This document shows, piece after piece, positions 24,400 through 32,659 of a DNA stretch of 64,000 bases. Origin of the DNA: Salibacterium lacus (lineage in GTDB: Bacteria; Bacillota; Bacilli; Bacillales; Marinococcaceae); contig NZ_JBHUML010000002.1 in assembly GCF_042684865.1 (NCBI RefSeq), positions 1-64,000 on the forward strand. Reading direction: 5' to 3'. The position numbers and the translations under genes were made by a program. The notes below the pieces were generated by a model, which worked only from the letters and a program-made list of their open reading frames with translations, searched no databases and had not been told where the DNA came from. The stretch's first letter is position 1, and each line of letters begins with the position of its first letter.

Positions 24400-25980
24400 T
24401 TGACACTAACAAAAGACCAAAAACTTCAACGAGTTATGGATGACTTTAATCTTTTTAGTAAAAATTTTATACATATTATTGACAATCAGAACGATAAAGT
24501 AAAATTAAAATTAAATCAGGCACAAGTTGAATTAAATGAGTTAATGGATAATAATAAGTTTGTTGCTTGTGCTAAGGCACGTCAAGGCGGTATAAGTACT
24601 TATGTCTTAGCAAAGGCAATCTGGAGAGCAGTTACTAACGAAAACGAGAATATATTGATTGTTTCTTATAGAAGGGATTCAGCCAATGCGCTATTTGAAA
24701 AACTAAAAACAATGAATGAATGGTTGCCCAGAGAAGATTATCCTGAATGGTTTCCAGAAATAAAGAGAGAGAACAGGGAAGAGTTACTTTTTAAGAATGG
24801 AAGCAGGATAAAAAGCGTTTCAAGCGGTAATAAGAGTATCGGACGCTCAGAGACTTATTCGTTCATCCATATTTCTGAGTATGCCTTCTTCCAGAATCAG
24901 GAAATGCAACTGATGAGTGCAGAACAGGCACTTGCAAAAGGACACCAAAGCAGGCTAAGTATAGAAACAACATCGAATGGAATGAATCATTGGTATCATT
25001 TGTTTCACAAAGCCATGAAAGGTGATAGTAAGTACAAACCTTATTTCATTCCCTTTTATCATGAACTTTATAAGAAACAATTCAAAGCCGAGTATGATGA
25101 AGCAGAAAAGTGGTTCTATGAGTATCACAAAGGGGAACGCCTTAAGCCCAAAGATTTAAAGGAAGAAGAAAAGCAATTGTATGAACAGGGTGCAAACCTG
25201 AAACAGTTAATGTGGCGAAGATGGAAGTTGCAAGACTTATCATTGAATGATTTCAAACAGGAATTTCCATCTAATTATAGGGAGAGTTTTATTTCTACCG
25301 GATTATCTGTTTTTGACCAAAGTATTGTATTAGAACGCATGAATAATACTATACCAACACTTTCAGCAGATGAAGTAGAACCTGAAATGCCGGACGTGAT
25401 GAAGAAATATGTGAACAAAGGATTGAATGTATTTTACCTTCCGAAAGCAGGAAAACGCTATTATATGGGCTGTGACGTAAGTGCTGGCGGAGGTGGCGAC
25501 TATTCTGCAATGGCTATATACGATGAAGATGGGCAACAAGCCCTGACATGGCAAGACAACAGAACGCCTGTATATCGCTTTGCAGAGATAATTAATGAGA
25601 TGGGGATTCTCTACAATGACGCTCTTGTTGTAGTTGAAGCCAATAGTTATGGCACTCCTTTGCTTGAAAGATTGAGAAATGAGTATCAATATATGAATTT
25701 ATACAAACAGCGAACGTTTGACCAGAGGGGCAGAAAGAAAATGCAACTTGGATTTGTCACTACTTCATCAAGTAAAAGTATATTGATAAGCGACTATAAG
25801 GAGAATTTCGAGCGTGGACTTATTAATGTTGAATGTCCTGATACTCTTGGACAAATGCAAATTTTTGTTGAATTAGATGGAAAGAGTGGAAATAAAAAAG
25901 GTGACAAGAATCACGATGACCTCGTGATAGCGAACGCTTTAGTTACTCAGGGAATGAAGTCAGGTCAGTTTTATGTATGA
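24400..25980 (+). CDS. terminase large subunit (TerL)
   Basis: A 526-aa packaging motor. The ATPase domain has a variant Walker A, AKARQGGIST, near residues 61-70, and a Walker B-like SFIHISEYAF near 154 where the usual DE reads SE. The nuclease domain has MGCDVSAGGGGDYSAMAIYD near 355, VVEANSYG near 410 and KNHDDLVIANAL near the end, with the metal-binding Asp residues in place. Cuts and pumps DNA into the head. The TTG at 24400 follows AAGGAGGAATAATC and is preferred to the in-frame ATG at 24313, which would place the terminator inside the gene. Confidence 0.88.
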   Translation: MTLTKDQKLQRVMDDFNLFSKNFIHIIDNQNDKVKLKLNQAQVELNELMDNNKFVACAKARQGGISTYVLAKAIWRAVTNENENILIVSYRRDSANALFEKLKTMNEWLPREDYPEWFPEIKRENREELLFKNGSRIKSVSSGNKSIGRSETYSFIHISEYAFFQNQEMQLMSAEQALAKGHQSRLSIETTSNGMNHWYHLFHKAMKGDSKYKPYFIPFYHELYKKQFKAEYDEAEKWFYEYHKGERLKPKDLKEEEKQLYEQGANLKQLMWRRWKLQDLSLNDFKQEFPSNYRESFISTGLSVFDQSIVLERMNNTIPTLSADEVEPEMPDVMKKYVNKGLNVFYLPKAGKRYYMGCDVSAGGGGDYSAMAIYDEDGQQALTWQDNRTPVYRFAEIINEMGILYNDALVVVEANSYGTPLLERLRNEYQYMNLYKQRTFDQRGRKKMQLGFVTTSSSKSILISDYKENFERGLINVECPDTLGQMQIFVELDGKSGNKKGDKNHDDLVIANALVTQGMKSGQFYV

Positions 25981-25982
25981 TT

Positions 25983-26014
25983 AGGCGTTTACTTATTAGT
26001 AAGCGTCTTTTTTA
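25983..26014 (+). terminator. terminator between terL and portal
   Basis: 10-bp stem AGGCGTTTAC/GTAAGCGTCT with two wobble pairs, 6-base loop, then six T, starting 3 bases after the terL stop. Confidence 0.7.
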
Positions 26015-26033
26015 ATGGAAAGGAGATGAAAAC

Positions 26034-27377
26034 ATGAGTTTACAAGAATATATTCAAGAAGAACACGAAGGCAGAGAGCAGTGGTTTCTGGAAGAAGTTA
26101 GCAGTGTACAGAATTATCAACGTGTCAAACAGATACATAATTTAAAGGATTATCTTGATGGTAAGCATAAGATAGCAAACAAAAAGCCGGAGATGTGGAA
26201 CGGTGAGGAATTTCACCCTAGACGAATGGTACTTCAAATTGCTAAAACTATATTAAATTATCAATCAGCATTCTTATTGCAGAATCCTGTGACTATCACT
26301 GGTGAAGAAGATATTGTGCAGAGGTTTCAGAGAATAAATAAAAAAGGGCAATACGACCAGATAAATCATCGGATACTTGATAAGGTGTTAAAATATGGTA
26401 AGGTTGCAGAGTATGTTTACTTAGACGATAAGAGAAAGATACAGAGTAAACTCTTTGACCCTGCTGATAGTTATTATGTTTACAATCATGAGAATACTCT
26501 TGTGGCTTTTATTGAAGCGTTTAATGCTGATGGCGTTGACCACTACACCATTATCTCAGAAGATACAGTAGAGAAATGGAATAATCGAGGTGGCAAATTG
26601 AAGAAAGTGAAAGAGTATAGCAATGTGTCAGGACTTCCGATTGTATATCACAATCAAAATGAGTTGAGTGAAGTTGAGGGCAAATCTGATTTAGAGGATA
26701 TTATTCCTATCATTGATGAAATTGAAGAATTGATTAATAGATACTTTGACGCTTTTCAAAAGTTTGTAAGTCCTATTCCTGTATTGATTGGACAACAGTT
26801 GAAAGGAAAGAATCAAGCATTACCAAAAGATGTAGCAGGTGGAGGTGTGAATCTGGAAGAGTTTGGTGATATGAAGATGTTATCAAATCAGTTGGACTTC
26901 CAGAGTTTCCAAGCCCTTCATGAGACATTGATGTCTAGTTTATTGGACGTTTCTGCTACACCTGCTGTCAGCATGAACAAGACAGATATTAGTAATCTGA
27001 GTGAAGTATCAATCAAGTTACTATTTCAACTTGCAAGCGTGAAAGCGTCTATAAACGAAATGTTTATGAGAAGTGGAATATATGAACGCTTTGAGAAGTT
27101 TAGAAATATACTTGAATTGCAAGGTGAGACATTCTCTGATGAAGAATTTGAGAGTTTAGATATTGTATTTCAGCATAATATGCCTAGTAATGATTCAGAG
27201 GTTATTGATAATTTAGAGACATTGAAGAACATTCAGGGTATATCTATGGAGAGTATTCTTGAACATAGTCCATACACTACTGATGTGCAGAGAGAGTTAC
27301 AGAAGATTCAAGGTGAGACAAGTGAGAGTGGCTCAGAAGATGATACAACAAATAGTGATGAGGACAGTATAGAATAG
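26034..27377 (+). CDS. portal protein (SPP1 gp6-like)
   Basis: A 447-aa protein. Matches the SPP1-type portal family: N-terminal LKDYLDGKHKIANKK, KTILNYQSAFLLQNPVTITGE, the central DLEDIIPIIDEIEELINRYFDAFQKF, then the late VSATPAVSMNKTDISNLS and AIKLLF-type helix. Forms the dodecameric ring at the head vertex through which DNA enters. The acidic C-terminal tail (SESGSEDDTTNSDEDS) is long. ATG follows AAAGGAGATG. It is the last gene of the packaging group. Confidence 0.85.
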   Translation: MSLQEYIQEEHEGREQWFLEEVSSVQNYQRVKQIHNLKDYLDGKHKIANKKPEMWNGEEFHPRRMVLQIAKTILNYQSAFLLQNPVTITGEEDIVQRFQRINKKGQYDQINHRILDKVLKYGKVAEYVYLDDKRKIQSKLFDPADSYYVYNHENTLVAFIEAFNADGVDHYTIISEDTVEKWNNRGGKLKKVKEYSNVSGLPIVYHNQNELSEVEGKSDLEDIIPIIDEIEELINRYFDAFQKFVSPIPVLIGQQLKGKNQALPKDVAGGGVNLEEFGDMKMLSNQLDFQSFQALHETLMSSLLDVSATPAVSMNKTDISNLSEVSIKLLFQLASVKASINEMFMRSGIYERFEKFRNILELQGETFSDEEFESLDIVFQHNMPSNDSEVIDNLETLKNIQGISMESILEHSPYTTDVQRELQKIQGETSESGSEDDTTNSDEDSIE

Positions 27378-27550
27378 ACATATGTTGTGTCAGGTGAGAG
27401 GATATGTTGATAGGGGGATATAAGAAGGGGAAAGTTGTGTGTTGTGATATGTGAGAATGTTGATGTGACGGGAGATTGTGATGAGGGTGATTTTCGTTGA
27501 ATATAGTCGCCCTGTTACAATAGGGTATTTTACTTTACTGTACTAAAATT

Positions 27551-27559
27551 TGATATAAT
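27551..27559 (+). promoter_or_regulatory. extended -10 promoter
   Basis: TG-A-TATAAT with no clear -35 box, directly after the weak terminator behind the portal gene. Confidence 0.4.
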
Positions 27560-27831
27560 CCAATAAAAATGATAATATAGAGGTATCAGTATTAAAAAAT
27601 TGAAGAAATTGGAAGGAGAATACAGTCCTATCACCTCGGTGTCTCAGCACCTTCACATATCCTATATTATGGCAGTCACAACGGAGCATATATTGTTCCG
27701 ATTGTCAAATAATACACCTTTGTTTACATAATGCATATTATAGGAAGTGAATTTACGTTATTTTAACCTTCCATATACGTATGTATGTTCCCTATGTATA
27801 TAAGGGAAATTATATGTTGATGGTATGATAC

Positions 27832-27840
27832 TGGTATAAT
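27832..27840 (+). promoter_or_regulatory. extended -10 promoter
   Basis: TG-G-TATAAT. The transcript would begin with a small hairpin and run about 290 bases before the gene at 28141. Confidence 0.4.
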
Positions 27841-28140
27841 ATGGATACCCCAACCTCCATAAGAGGGTGTATCACTAACCACATTTTACACGCACAAAAT
27901 TTTCCCTTTATCCTTCAATATTTCTCCCTGAACAATTTCCTTTTATCTTTCTACAAATTATCCTCTATTCTTTCTTATCTCTGTTTTCTTTTCTCTGCAA
28001 TATTCTTCACCAGACACACGTACCAACAAACTATCACAACCAAAAAACTAGAATTTTCATTAGAATTGTCAATCTGTAGTTAATTTTCCATCTTTCCTAT
28101 GATAGAATAGTCTCAAATGACTACATAGGAGTGGCTAATT

Positions 28141-28836
28141 TTGAATGAATTGAACAAAAATGAAAAAAGGATATTATCAGCAATTCTCTTGATAGGTTTT
28201 TTCTCGTCATTTGTTTTAATGTTTATTTATAGTCAATTGGCTGTTTTGTTTTTCATTTGCATGCTTGTCTTTTTGGGTATTGGGGTGGCTTTAGGTAATA
28301 AGGAATTAAAGGAAAATGAAAGACGATTAGATGATATGATTAAAGGAAAACTTCGAGAAAATCATTTTCATAATGAAGAGTACCATTTAGGGCAAAATCA
28401 ACTTTCAGGTATGGCAGTCGATGAAACAAGTGAAAAAGTTGCCATATTTGGTAGACAGACACCTGAACAAGATTTTTCATTCACTGTCGTAAATTTTGAA
28501 GATATTATTGAATCCGCAATTGTTGAAGATGGTGAAACAGTTACTAAGACTTCCAGAGGTAGTCAAGTCGGAGGGGCATTGGTTGGTGGTGCACTTGCTG
28601 GTGGTGTGGGTGCAGTTATTGGAGGTTTGAGTGGAAAACAGAAATCTAACGAAACAGTGAAAAAAATGAGTTTAAATATAGTAGTTGATAGTATTCCAAA
28701 TCCAGTACATGAAGTTAATTTTTCTAATCGGTATTTAAAGAAAAGCAAACCTGAATATAAGAAGTATTATGATTTTGTTAACAATTGGCACAAAATGATA
28801 AGCGTAATTATTAAACGGAATGAAACTGAAAACTGA
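28141..28836 (+). CDS. membrane protein with glycine-zipper segment, 231 aa
   Basis: Two close N-terminal membrane helices (residues ~14-55), a soluble middle region, then a glycine-zipper stretch around residues 140-165 (GGALVGGALAGGVGAVIGGLSG), a motif known for packing into or across membranes. A short folded region follows (VKKMSLNIVVDSIPNPVHEV). TTG start 9 bases after TAGGAGTG. It could be a superinfection or membrane-acting accessory protein of the element; a lysis role is possible but unsupported. Function unknown. Confidence 0.6.
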   Translation: MNELNKNEKRILSAILLIGFFSSFVLMFIYSQLAVLFFICMLVFLGIGVALGNKELKENERRLDDMIKGKLRENHFHNEEYHLGQNQLSGMAVDETSEKVAIFGRQTPEQDFSFTVVNFEDIIESAIVEDGETVTKTSRGSQVGGALVGGALAGGVGAVIGGLSGKQKSNETVKKMSLNIVVDSIPNPVHEVNFSNRYLKKSKPEYKKYYDFVNNWHKMISVIIKRNETEN

Positions 28837-28902
28837 CAAAACGAAAAAGAATTAGATTGATTAAGCGTACAAATCAAAATAATCATTTAGGAGTAATTAT
28901 TT

Positions 28903-29250
28903 ATGAAAAGAATTCTACAAATAATCGGGATTGTATTTATTGCATCAGGTTTAATTTTTGGATTAACTCAAATTTCCAACTTAAACGAGCAACATGAAAC
29001 GGTTCAATACTGGAAAGATTCGGCTGATGAAAGTTATGATAATGAACTTATTCAACAGGAATATCGCACTATTCAAAGTGCATATAAGACCGATTTGACT
29101 CTTACATTGGGAACAGTCTTATCTGGAATAATTTCAGGAGTGTTTTTCTTAGCACTGGCAACAATTATTGCATTACTTCAAAGAATAGTAAGAAATACTG
29201 AAGTGGAATCAAATACGTCTACATACCAACAAAATAATGTAGCAGAATAA
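28903..29250 (+). CDS. two-helix membrane protein, 115 aa
   Basis: Membrane helices at residues ~5-22 and ~65-88, with a charged extracytoplasmic-size loop between them and a polar Asn/Thr/Gln tail. ATG follows TAGGAGTAATTATTT. It lies 66 bases after the glycine-zipper gene and before a terminator, so the pair forms one accessory unit. No family recognised; a holin is unlikely without a lysin. Confidence 0.55.
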   Translation: MKRILQIIGIVFIASGLIFGLTQISNLNEQHETVQYWKDSADESYDNELIQQEYRTIQSAYKTDLTLTLGTVLSGIISGVFFLALATIIALLQRIVRNTEVESNTSTYQQNNVAE

Positions 29251-29262
29251 AATTATCTTTGT

Positions 29263-29292
29263 AAGTGCCCCCAATCAGGGCACTTCTTTTTT
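29263..29292 (+). terminator. terminator before the neck genes
   Basis: Perfect 8-bp stem AAGTGCCC/GGGCACTT with a 7-base loop, then CTTTTTT. Confidence 0.8.
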
Positions 29293-29303
29293 ATATACTT
29301 AAC

Positions 29304-29319
29304 TTCCCCACGTGGGGAA
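29304..29319. promoter_or_regulatory. 16-bp perfect palindrome, candidate operator
   Basis: TTCCCCACGTGGGGAA at 29304-29319, between a terminator and the ribosome binding site of the next gene. Too symmetrical to be ordinary spacer; possible repressor site, or an RNA hairpin limiting expression. Confidence 0.5.
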
Positions 29320-29347
29320 CAAAATAATAAGGAAAGGAATTGATAAA

Positions 29348-29674
29348 ATGACCAACTTACAACGCCTAGAAATGGAAGTGAAAGATATTTCCCTTTCTCA
29401 ACAAGAAATGAGCGTATACCTACAGGAATCGGATTTAACACCACATTCAGAATACCAACCAGAGAACAAAAAACTAGTATTGCAATCGGCTCTTTCTGTT
29501 CTGGAATCAATCGCCAATCAACCTTCCCAGATGAAGAATTACACAACAGAAGATATAAGTATCTCAGCATTTTCTGATAATATTCAAAGCAGAATTGACC
29601 AGTTGGAACGCAAAATTAGGCAGATGAAATCAACAGAGGAAGATACGTCTTTCTTTATGCTATTCCGTCCATAA
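29348..29674 (+). CDS. head-tail connector (neck) protein candidate, 108 aa
   Basis: Small helical protein. The stretch LQESDLTPHSEYQPENKKLVLQSALSVLESIANQP recalls the DNA-packaging connector proteins of siphophages that stack below the portal. ATG follows AAGGAAAGG; an in-frame ATG 36 bases upstream was rejected. It lies 15 bases before the next neck gene. The placement after the portal supports a neck role, but sequence evidence is modest. Confidence 0.55.
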   Translation: MTNLQRLEMEVKDISLSQQEMSVYLQESDLTPHSEYQPENKKLVLQSALSVLESIANQPSQMKNYTTEDISISAFSDNIQSRIDQLERKIRQMKSTEEDTSFFMLFRP

Positions 29675-29689
29675 TAGGAGGTGAATTAT

Positions 29690-30262
29690 ATGGAAATAAA
29701 TAAAACAGCAACACAGGATTTCTCTTTTCTTTTGAGGGAAATAGGGCAGGAAATAAAGATTAATGACCAATCAGAAACAGCCATAATCACAAAGAATACA
29801 TATACAAATGACTATGATGATAGGATTTTATCAACGCTCATACCTGTACAACGTGGTGATATGATTGAATATAACAATGCTAATTGGGTTGTATATTCCG
29901 ATATAGCCGGAGAACAACGTTTCAAATACAAAGCCCAGATACGCCATTTACCACATACGCTGTCTATTCAGGTGGATACAAAAACAGAAGTTGTTGGAGA
30001 AGATAGTCTGGGGCGTCCTATTACAGAAGAAACGCCTATTTTTACTGATGTGGATTGCTATGCTCAACAAAACAGCGTGATGACCACTGAAGGACAGATA
30101 CGTTTGGTGAACGGTGATATTATATTTACTACTGCCGATAACGAACAGGCAAAAGATATTAGCGTTAATGATACCTTTGAATTTAATGGTACTGTGTATC
30201 AAATATATGCGGTTGATAGAACTGATTTAGGGCTTATTCACATTAACGCTGAAGTGAATTAA
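29690..30262 (+). CDS. head closure / head-tail adaptor candidate, 190 aa
   Basis: Beta-rich protein. The segments DDRILSTLIPVQRGDMIEYNNANWVVYSDI, DVDCYAQQNS and FEFNGTVYQIYAVDRTDLGLIHI resemble head-closure proteins that plug the portal or connect it to a tail. ATG follows AGGAGGTGAATTAT. Its stop codon overlaps the stop of the convergent gene (TTAA shared). It is the last rightward gene, so a neck is encoded but no tail follows. Confidence 0.55.
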   Translation: MEINKTATQDFSFLLREIGQEIKINDQSETAIITKNTYTNDYDDRILSTLIPVQRGDMIEYNNANWVVYSDIAGEQRFKYKAQIRHLPHTLSIQVDTKTEVVGEDSLGRPITEETPIFTDVDCYAQQNSVMTTEGQIRLVNGDIIFTTADNEQAKDISVNDTFEFNGTVYQIYAVDRTDLGLIHINAEVN

Positions 30263-30990
30263 CTTTCAAGAAAGTAATCCCAAAATTCCATACGATGTTG
30301 CACATTGGAAGGGTCGAATGTATCAGGTGTATATATCGGTTCTTCCAGCCAATTCACATTAGGATACGTTGGTAATTCTTCTTTCGGTGTTTGTATCTGG
30401 GCGTATTCTTGTTGACGTTCAACCTTTTCATATTCATTTAAAAGAGTATCAGTCACTTTTTGCATGTATGCAGAGCCATATTGTACGGACTTATCTTTCA
30501 TCTTCAATTCAAATAACCGGAACAATCTATCGCTATCACATATATATTTTTCTTGTTTAGATTTTAAGACAGTAGTTTCACTTTGATATTTTGTGCTTTC
30601 AGGTTGGATTGTGTCACCTTTTGTCTCTTCATCACCGTCTGCAATTTTCGGGGTGCAATAATAAGGCAAAATAACAATAACATTACTGCTATTACCACCT
30701 TTTTGCGGACGCATGACGGGAATACGCTTGATGATACGTTTCGATTCCAGAGACGATAGGGCATAGTTGACCATACGTATTGATTTTTTGATTCTATTAG
30801 CCATATTCTTCACTTTCAGGTATGACGTACCGATATACTTTACTGAATGTTGCGACAATAAGGTTAATAACATATATTCTGTTTGATTCATGTGAACATA
30901 CTGAAAGATACTATCTATATTCTTATTCAGTTTCTGGACGGAATTGAAAAGGGAATATTCGTTTGCAATATAATAATGACTGGAAAACAT
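30259..30990 (-). CDS. helix-turn-helix DNA-binding protein, 243 aa
   Basis: The N-terminal half is a winged-helix-like unit (MNQTEYMLLTLLSQHSVKYIG, then NRIKKSIRMVNYALSSLESKRIIKRIPV). The C-terminal half is charged and probably disordered. Resembles the transcription or replication regulators of Gram-positive plasmids and satellites. Start set at the ATG at 30990, 7-8 bases after GAGAGGT; the longer frame to 31170 has no ribosome binding site. It converges on the neck genes and may act as master repressor or second initiator. Confidence 0.55.
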   Translation of the reverse strand: MFSSHYYIANEYSLFNSVQKLNKNIDSIFQYVHMNQTEYMLLTLLSQHSVKYIGTSYLKVKNMANRIKKSIRMVNYALSSLESKRIIKRIPVMRPQKGGNSSNVIVILPYYCTPKIADGDEETKGDTIQPESTKYQSETTVLKSKQEKYICDSDRLFRLFELKMKDKSVQYGSAYMQKVTDTLLNEYEKVERQQEYAQIQTPKEELPTYPNVNWLEEPIYTPDTFDPSNVQHRMEFWDYFLES

Positions 30991-31149
30991 ACTAAAAATA
31001 CCTCTCTTTCTGTAAGGGAATATATGTTCGATAAACCTGCACAGAAAGATAAGGTACTTATCATTGCAAAAATCAATAATATGAAATATAATTAAAGTAC
31101 ATTCGTTTTGTATCTTTCTGTATGCAGTTATCTGTTTTGCAGGAAGGGG

Positions 31150-31187
31150 AGGGCTAGAGTGTGCCAACACTCTAAGCCCTTTTTATT
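31150..31187 (+). terminator. terminator facing rightward
   Basis: GGGCT-AGAGTGT pairs with ACACTCTAAGCCC (one bulge) and is followed by TTTTT on the plus strand. It would stop any rightward transcript running through the minus-strand gene at 30259-30990. Confidence 0.7.
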
Positions 31188-31191
31188 TTGC

Positions 31192-31428
31192 TTATTCTTC
31201 ATTATCTCCATCTTCTTCAGGGAAAACATCAGCAATATCTATTGTGTGGTCATGAATGGTATCAGGTGTAATGACTTCATCATTCACAGTACACAGTTGC
31301 ATGTCCACTTTTTGGACAACAAATTCATTGATTTTCTCCTGTGCTTTTTGCAATGCTTGTTCACGGTTTTCTTCTTCAACCGTAAAAGATGTTGGTAGGG
31401 TAACCATAGCGAAGGCTTCATACTTCAT
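31192..31428 (-). CDS. small acidic element protein, 78 aa
   Basis: Soluble protein with a beta start (KYEAFAMVTLPTSFTVEEENREQALQKAQEKIN) and an acidic tail (DVFPEEDGDNEE). ATG follows GGAGGAATTAAA. It sits in the leftward group with the zinc-ribbon peptide and integrase. It may be an excisionase-like or control protein by position, but no helix-turn-helix is seen. Function unknown. Confidence 0.6.
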   Translation of the reverse strand: MKYEAFAMVTLPTSFTVEEENREQALQKAQEKINEFVVQKVDMQLCTVNDEVITPDTIHDHTIDIADVFPEEDGDNEE

Positions 31429-31445
31429 TTTAATTCCTCCAATTT

Positions 31446-31598
31446 TTAAATTGTTTTTTGCAATTTACGGGCTTTTAATTCTCCTTCTGAGAACCAATCA
31501 TAAGTGCCACAATGCGTGCAATGATAGTTTGTGATTCTACCATTTTTATTGTTACTAAACACACTGTATCGGTCACAGCGGTAACAAAACTTTTCCAA
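31446..31598 (-). CDS. zinc-ribbon peptide, 50 aa
   Basis: TTG start 6 bases after AAAGGGGGTGA. Two Cys pairs, CYRC and CTHC, spaced about 20 residues apart, form a clear zinc ribbon (residues 5-8 and 28-31) with a basic tail (ELKARKLQKTI). Gene shorter than 60 codons but with good start signals. Probably a small DNA- or protein-binding element factor. Confidence 0.6.
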   Translation of the reverse strand: MEKFCYRCDRYSVFSNNKNGRITNYHCTHCGTYDWFSEGELKARKLQKTI

Positions 31599-31630
31599 TT
31601 TATCACCCCCTTTATAGGATATATCTATTA

Positions 31631-32545
31631 TTAAATATCTAGGTTATTCAAAGCATTATACTTTTCATTGGCTTCAGCCACTTCATTTCCAAAGAAGTGA
31701 AGGTATTTTTGTGTGGTTGCAATATTGGTGTGCCTGAGCATTTTCTGCAATTGGCTTATATCTCCACCGTTCTCAATAAATTTTTTAGCGTAATAATGCC
31801 TGCAAGTATGGGCTGATACCCTTGTGTTTGGAAAATTCATAGCACTAGCCACCCTTTTAAAAATACATTTCACAGCGTTTCTAGTCAGGGGCTTATTCCT
31901 ACTAGTTACAAAAATATAGTCCATCGAAGTATGAAACTTCTTCTCACAATGCTTTTGATATAAGGACAATTCTTTCATAAGGCGTTCTGTGAGTGGCACA
32001 GTTTCTTGTTTTCGACTTTTAGGTTTACTTACAACAAGAGAGCCATTATCATAATTCACATCAGTCCATCTAAGGTTAATGGCTTCAGATAGGCGTAATC
32101 CGGTAGAAATTAACGTCAGGAATAAGTTGTAATCTCTTATAGAGTAGAATGTTTTTTCTCTGCGATTCATACGCCGAAAATAAGAGATTATCTGCTGTAC
32201 TTCTTCATCGGTGAATACATGAATCTGAATATCTTCTTTTTGCTTTTTGATACCAGTAACAGGATTCTCATGTACAATTTTTTCTTCTGTAAGCCACCTG
32301 AAAAATGCGTTGACGTATTTGTGATGATTGTTTACAGTCGTTGCATTGTTCCCTTTTTCTTGTCGATGAAGGAGATATTCTTTGATATGGCGTTTGGTTA
32401 CATATTCAATATTTTCAATACCTTTTTCTTCAAGAAAAGCGTGAAAAGGTTCAAGGACTGCTTTGTAACTCACCATTGTATTTTCCGTTACATTTTCAAA
32501 TTTCTTTTCTGTATATAATTCATCAATAGCGAATCTTACCAACAT
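31631..32545 (-). CDS. int: tyrosine recombinase (integrase) of the element
   Basis: A 304-aa site-specific recombinase that inserts and excises the element at tRNA-Pro. N-terminal SAM-like core-binding domain (TEKKFENVTENTMVSYKAVLEPF). Catalytic domain with Arg in TGLRLSEAINLRW, the HTCRHYYA box, His in MLRHTNI and the Tyr nucleophile in TTQKYLHFFG. The ATG at 32545 follows GGAGGTGG plus eight T, all inside or next to a hairpin. The gene reads away from tRNA-Pro on the same strand, so tRNA transcripts run toward it. Confidence 0.9.
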   Translation of the reverse strand: MLVRFAIDELYTEKKFENVTENTMVSYKAVLEPFHAFLEEKGIENIEYVTKRHIKEYLLHRQEKGNNATTVNNHHKYVNAFFRWLTEEKIVHENPVTGIKKQKEDIQIHVFTDEEVQQIISYFRRMNRREKTFYSIRDYNLFLTLISTGLRLSEAINLRWTDVNYDNGSLVVSKPKSRKQETVPLTERLMKELSLYQKHCEKKFHTSMDYIFVTSRNKPLTRNAVKCIFKRVASAMNFPNTRVSAHTCRHYYAKKFIENGGDISQLQKMLRHTNIATTQKYLHFFGNEVAEANEKYNALNNLDI

Positions 32546-32580
32546 AAAAAAAACCACCTCCATTTTGATAGAAGTGGTTT
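32546..32580 (-). terminator. hairpin and T run covering the int ribosome binding site
   Basis: On the minus strand AAACCAC pairs with GTGGTTT across a 16-base loop and is followed by eight T, then the int ATG. The int Shine-Dalgarno GGAGGTGG lies partly in the 3' arm. It can both terminate tRNA-Pro read-through and hide the ribosome binding site. Confidence 0.65.
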
Positions 32581-32659
32581 ACCATTCATTGATTAGATTG
32601 TAGTGTTGACCTCTTTATGTTTGAAAAGGGAAAAAACGCTGTATCCCTTGTCAAATTAG

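Larger units (their letters stand above)
27378..28140. other. 763-base region without a convincing gene
   Basis: It holds a weak terminator after the portal (27509-27531, CCCTG/TAGGG then ATTTTA), two extended -10 boxes (27551-27559 and 27832-27840, both TGnTATAAT), and a hairpin at the start of the second transcript (GATAC-CCC with GGG-TGTATC). An 80-codon frame at 27841-28083 lacks a ribosome binding site. Possibly small RNAs or leaders for the next gene. Confidence 0.5.

Noticed and set aside
27841..28083. 80-codon frame after the portal gene
   Set aside because: No ribosome binding site, biased hydrophobic low-quality composition, and it overlaps a promoter/hairpin region.
28141..29250. 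Holin/antiholin pair
   Set aside because: No endolysin gene is near, and the first protein is much larger than holins with a soluble domain.
30883..31095. 70-codon plus-strand frame antisense to the 243-aa regulator
   Set aside because: No ribosome binding site and unlike any protein; the minus-strand gene with good start signals explains the region.
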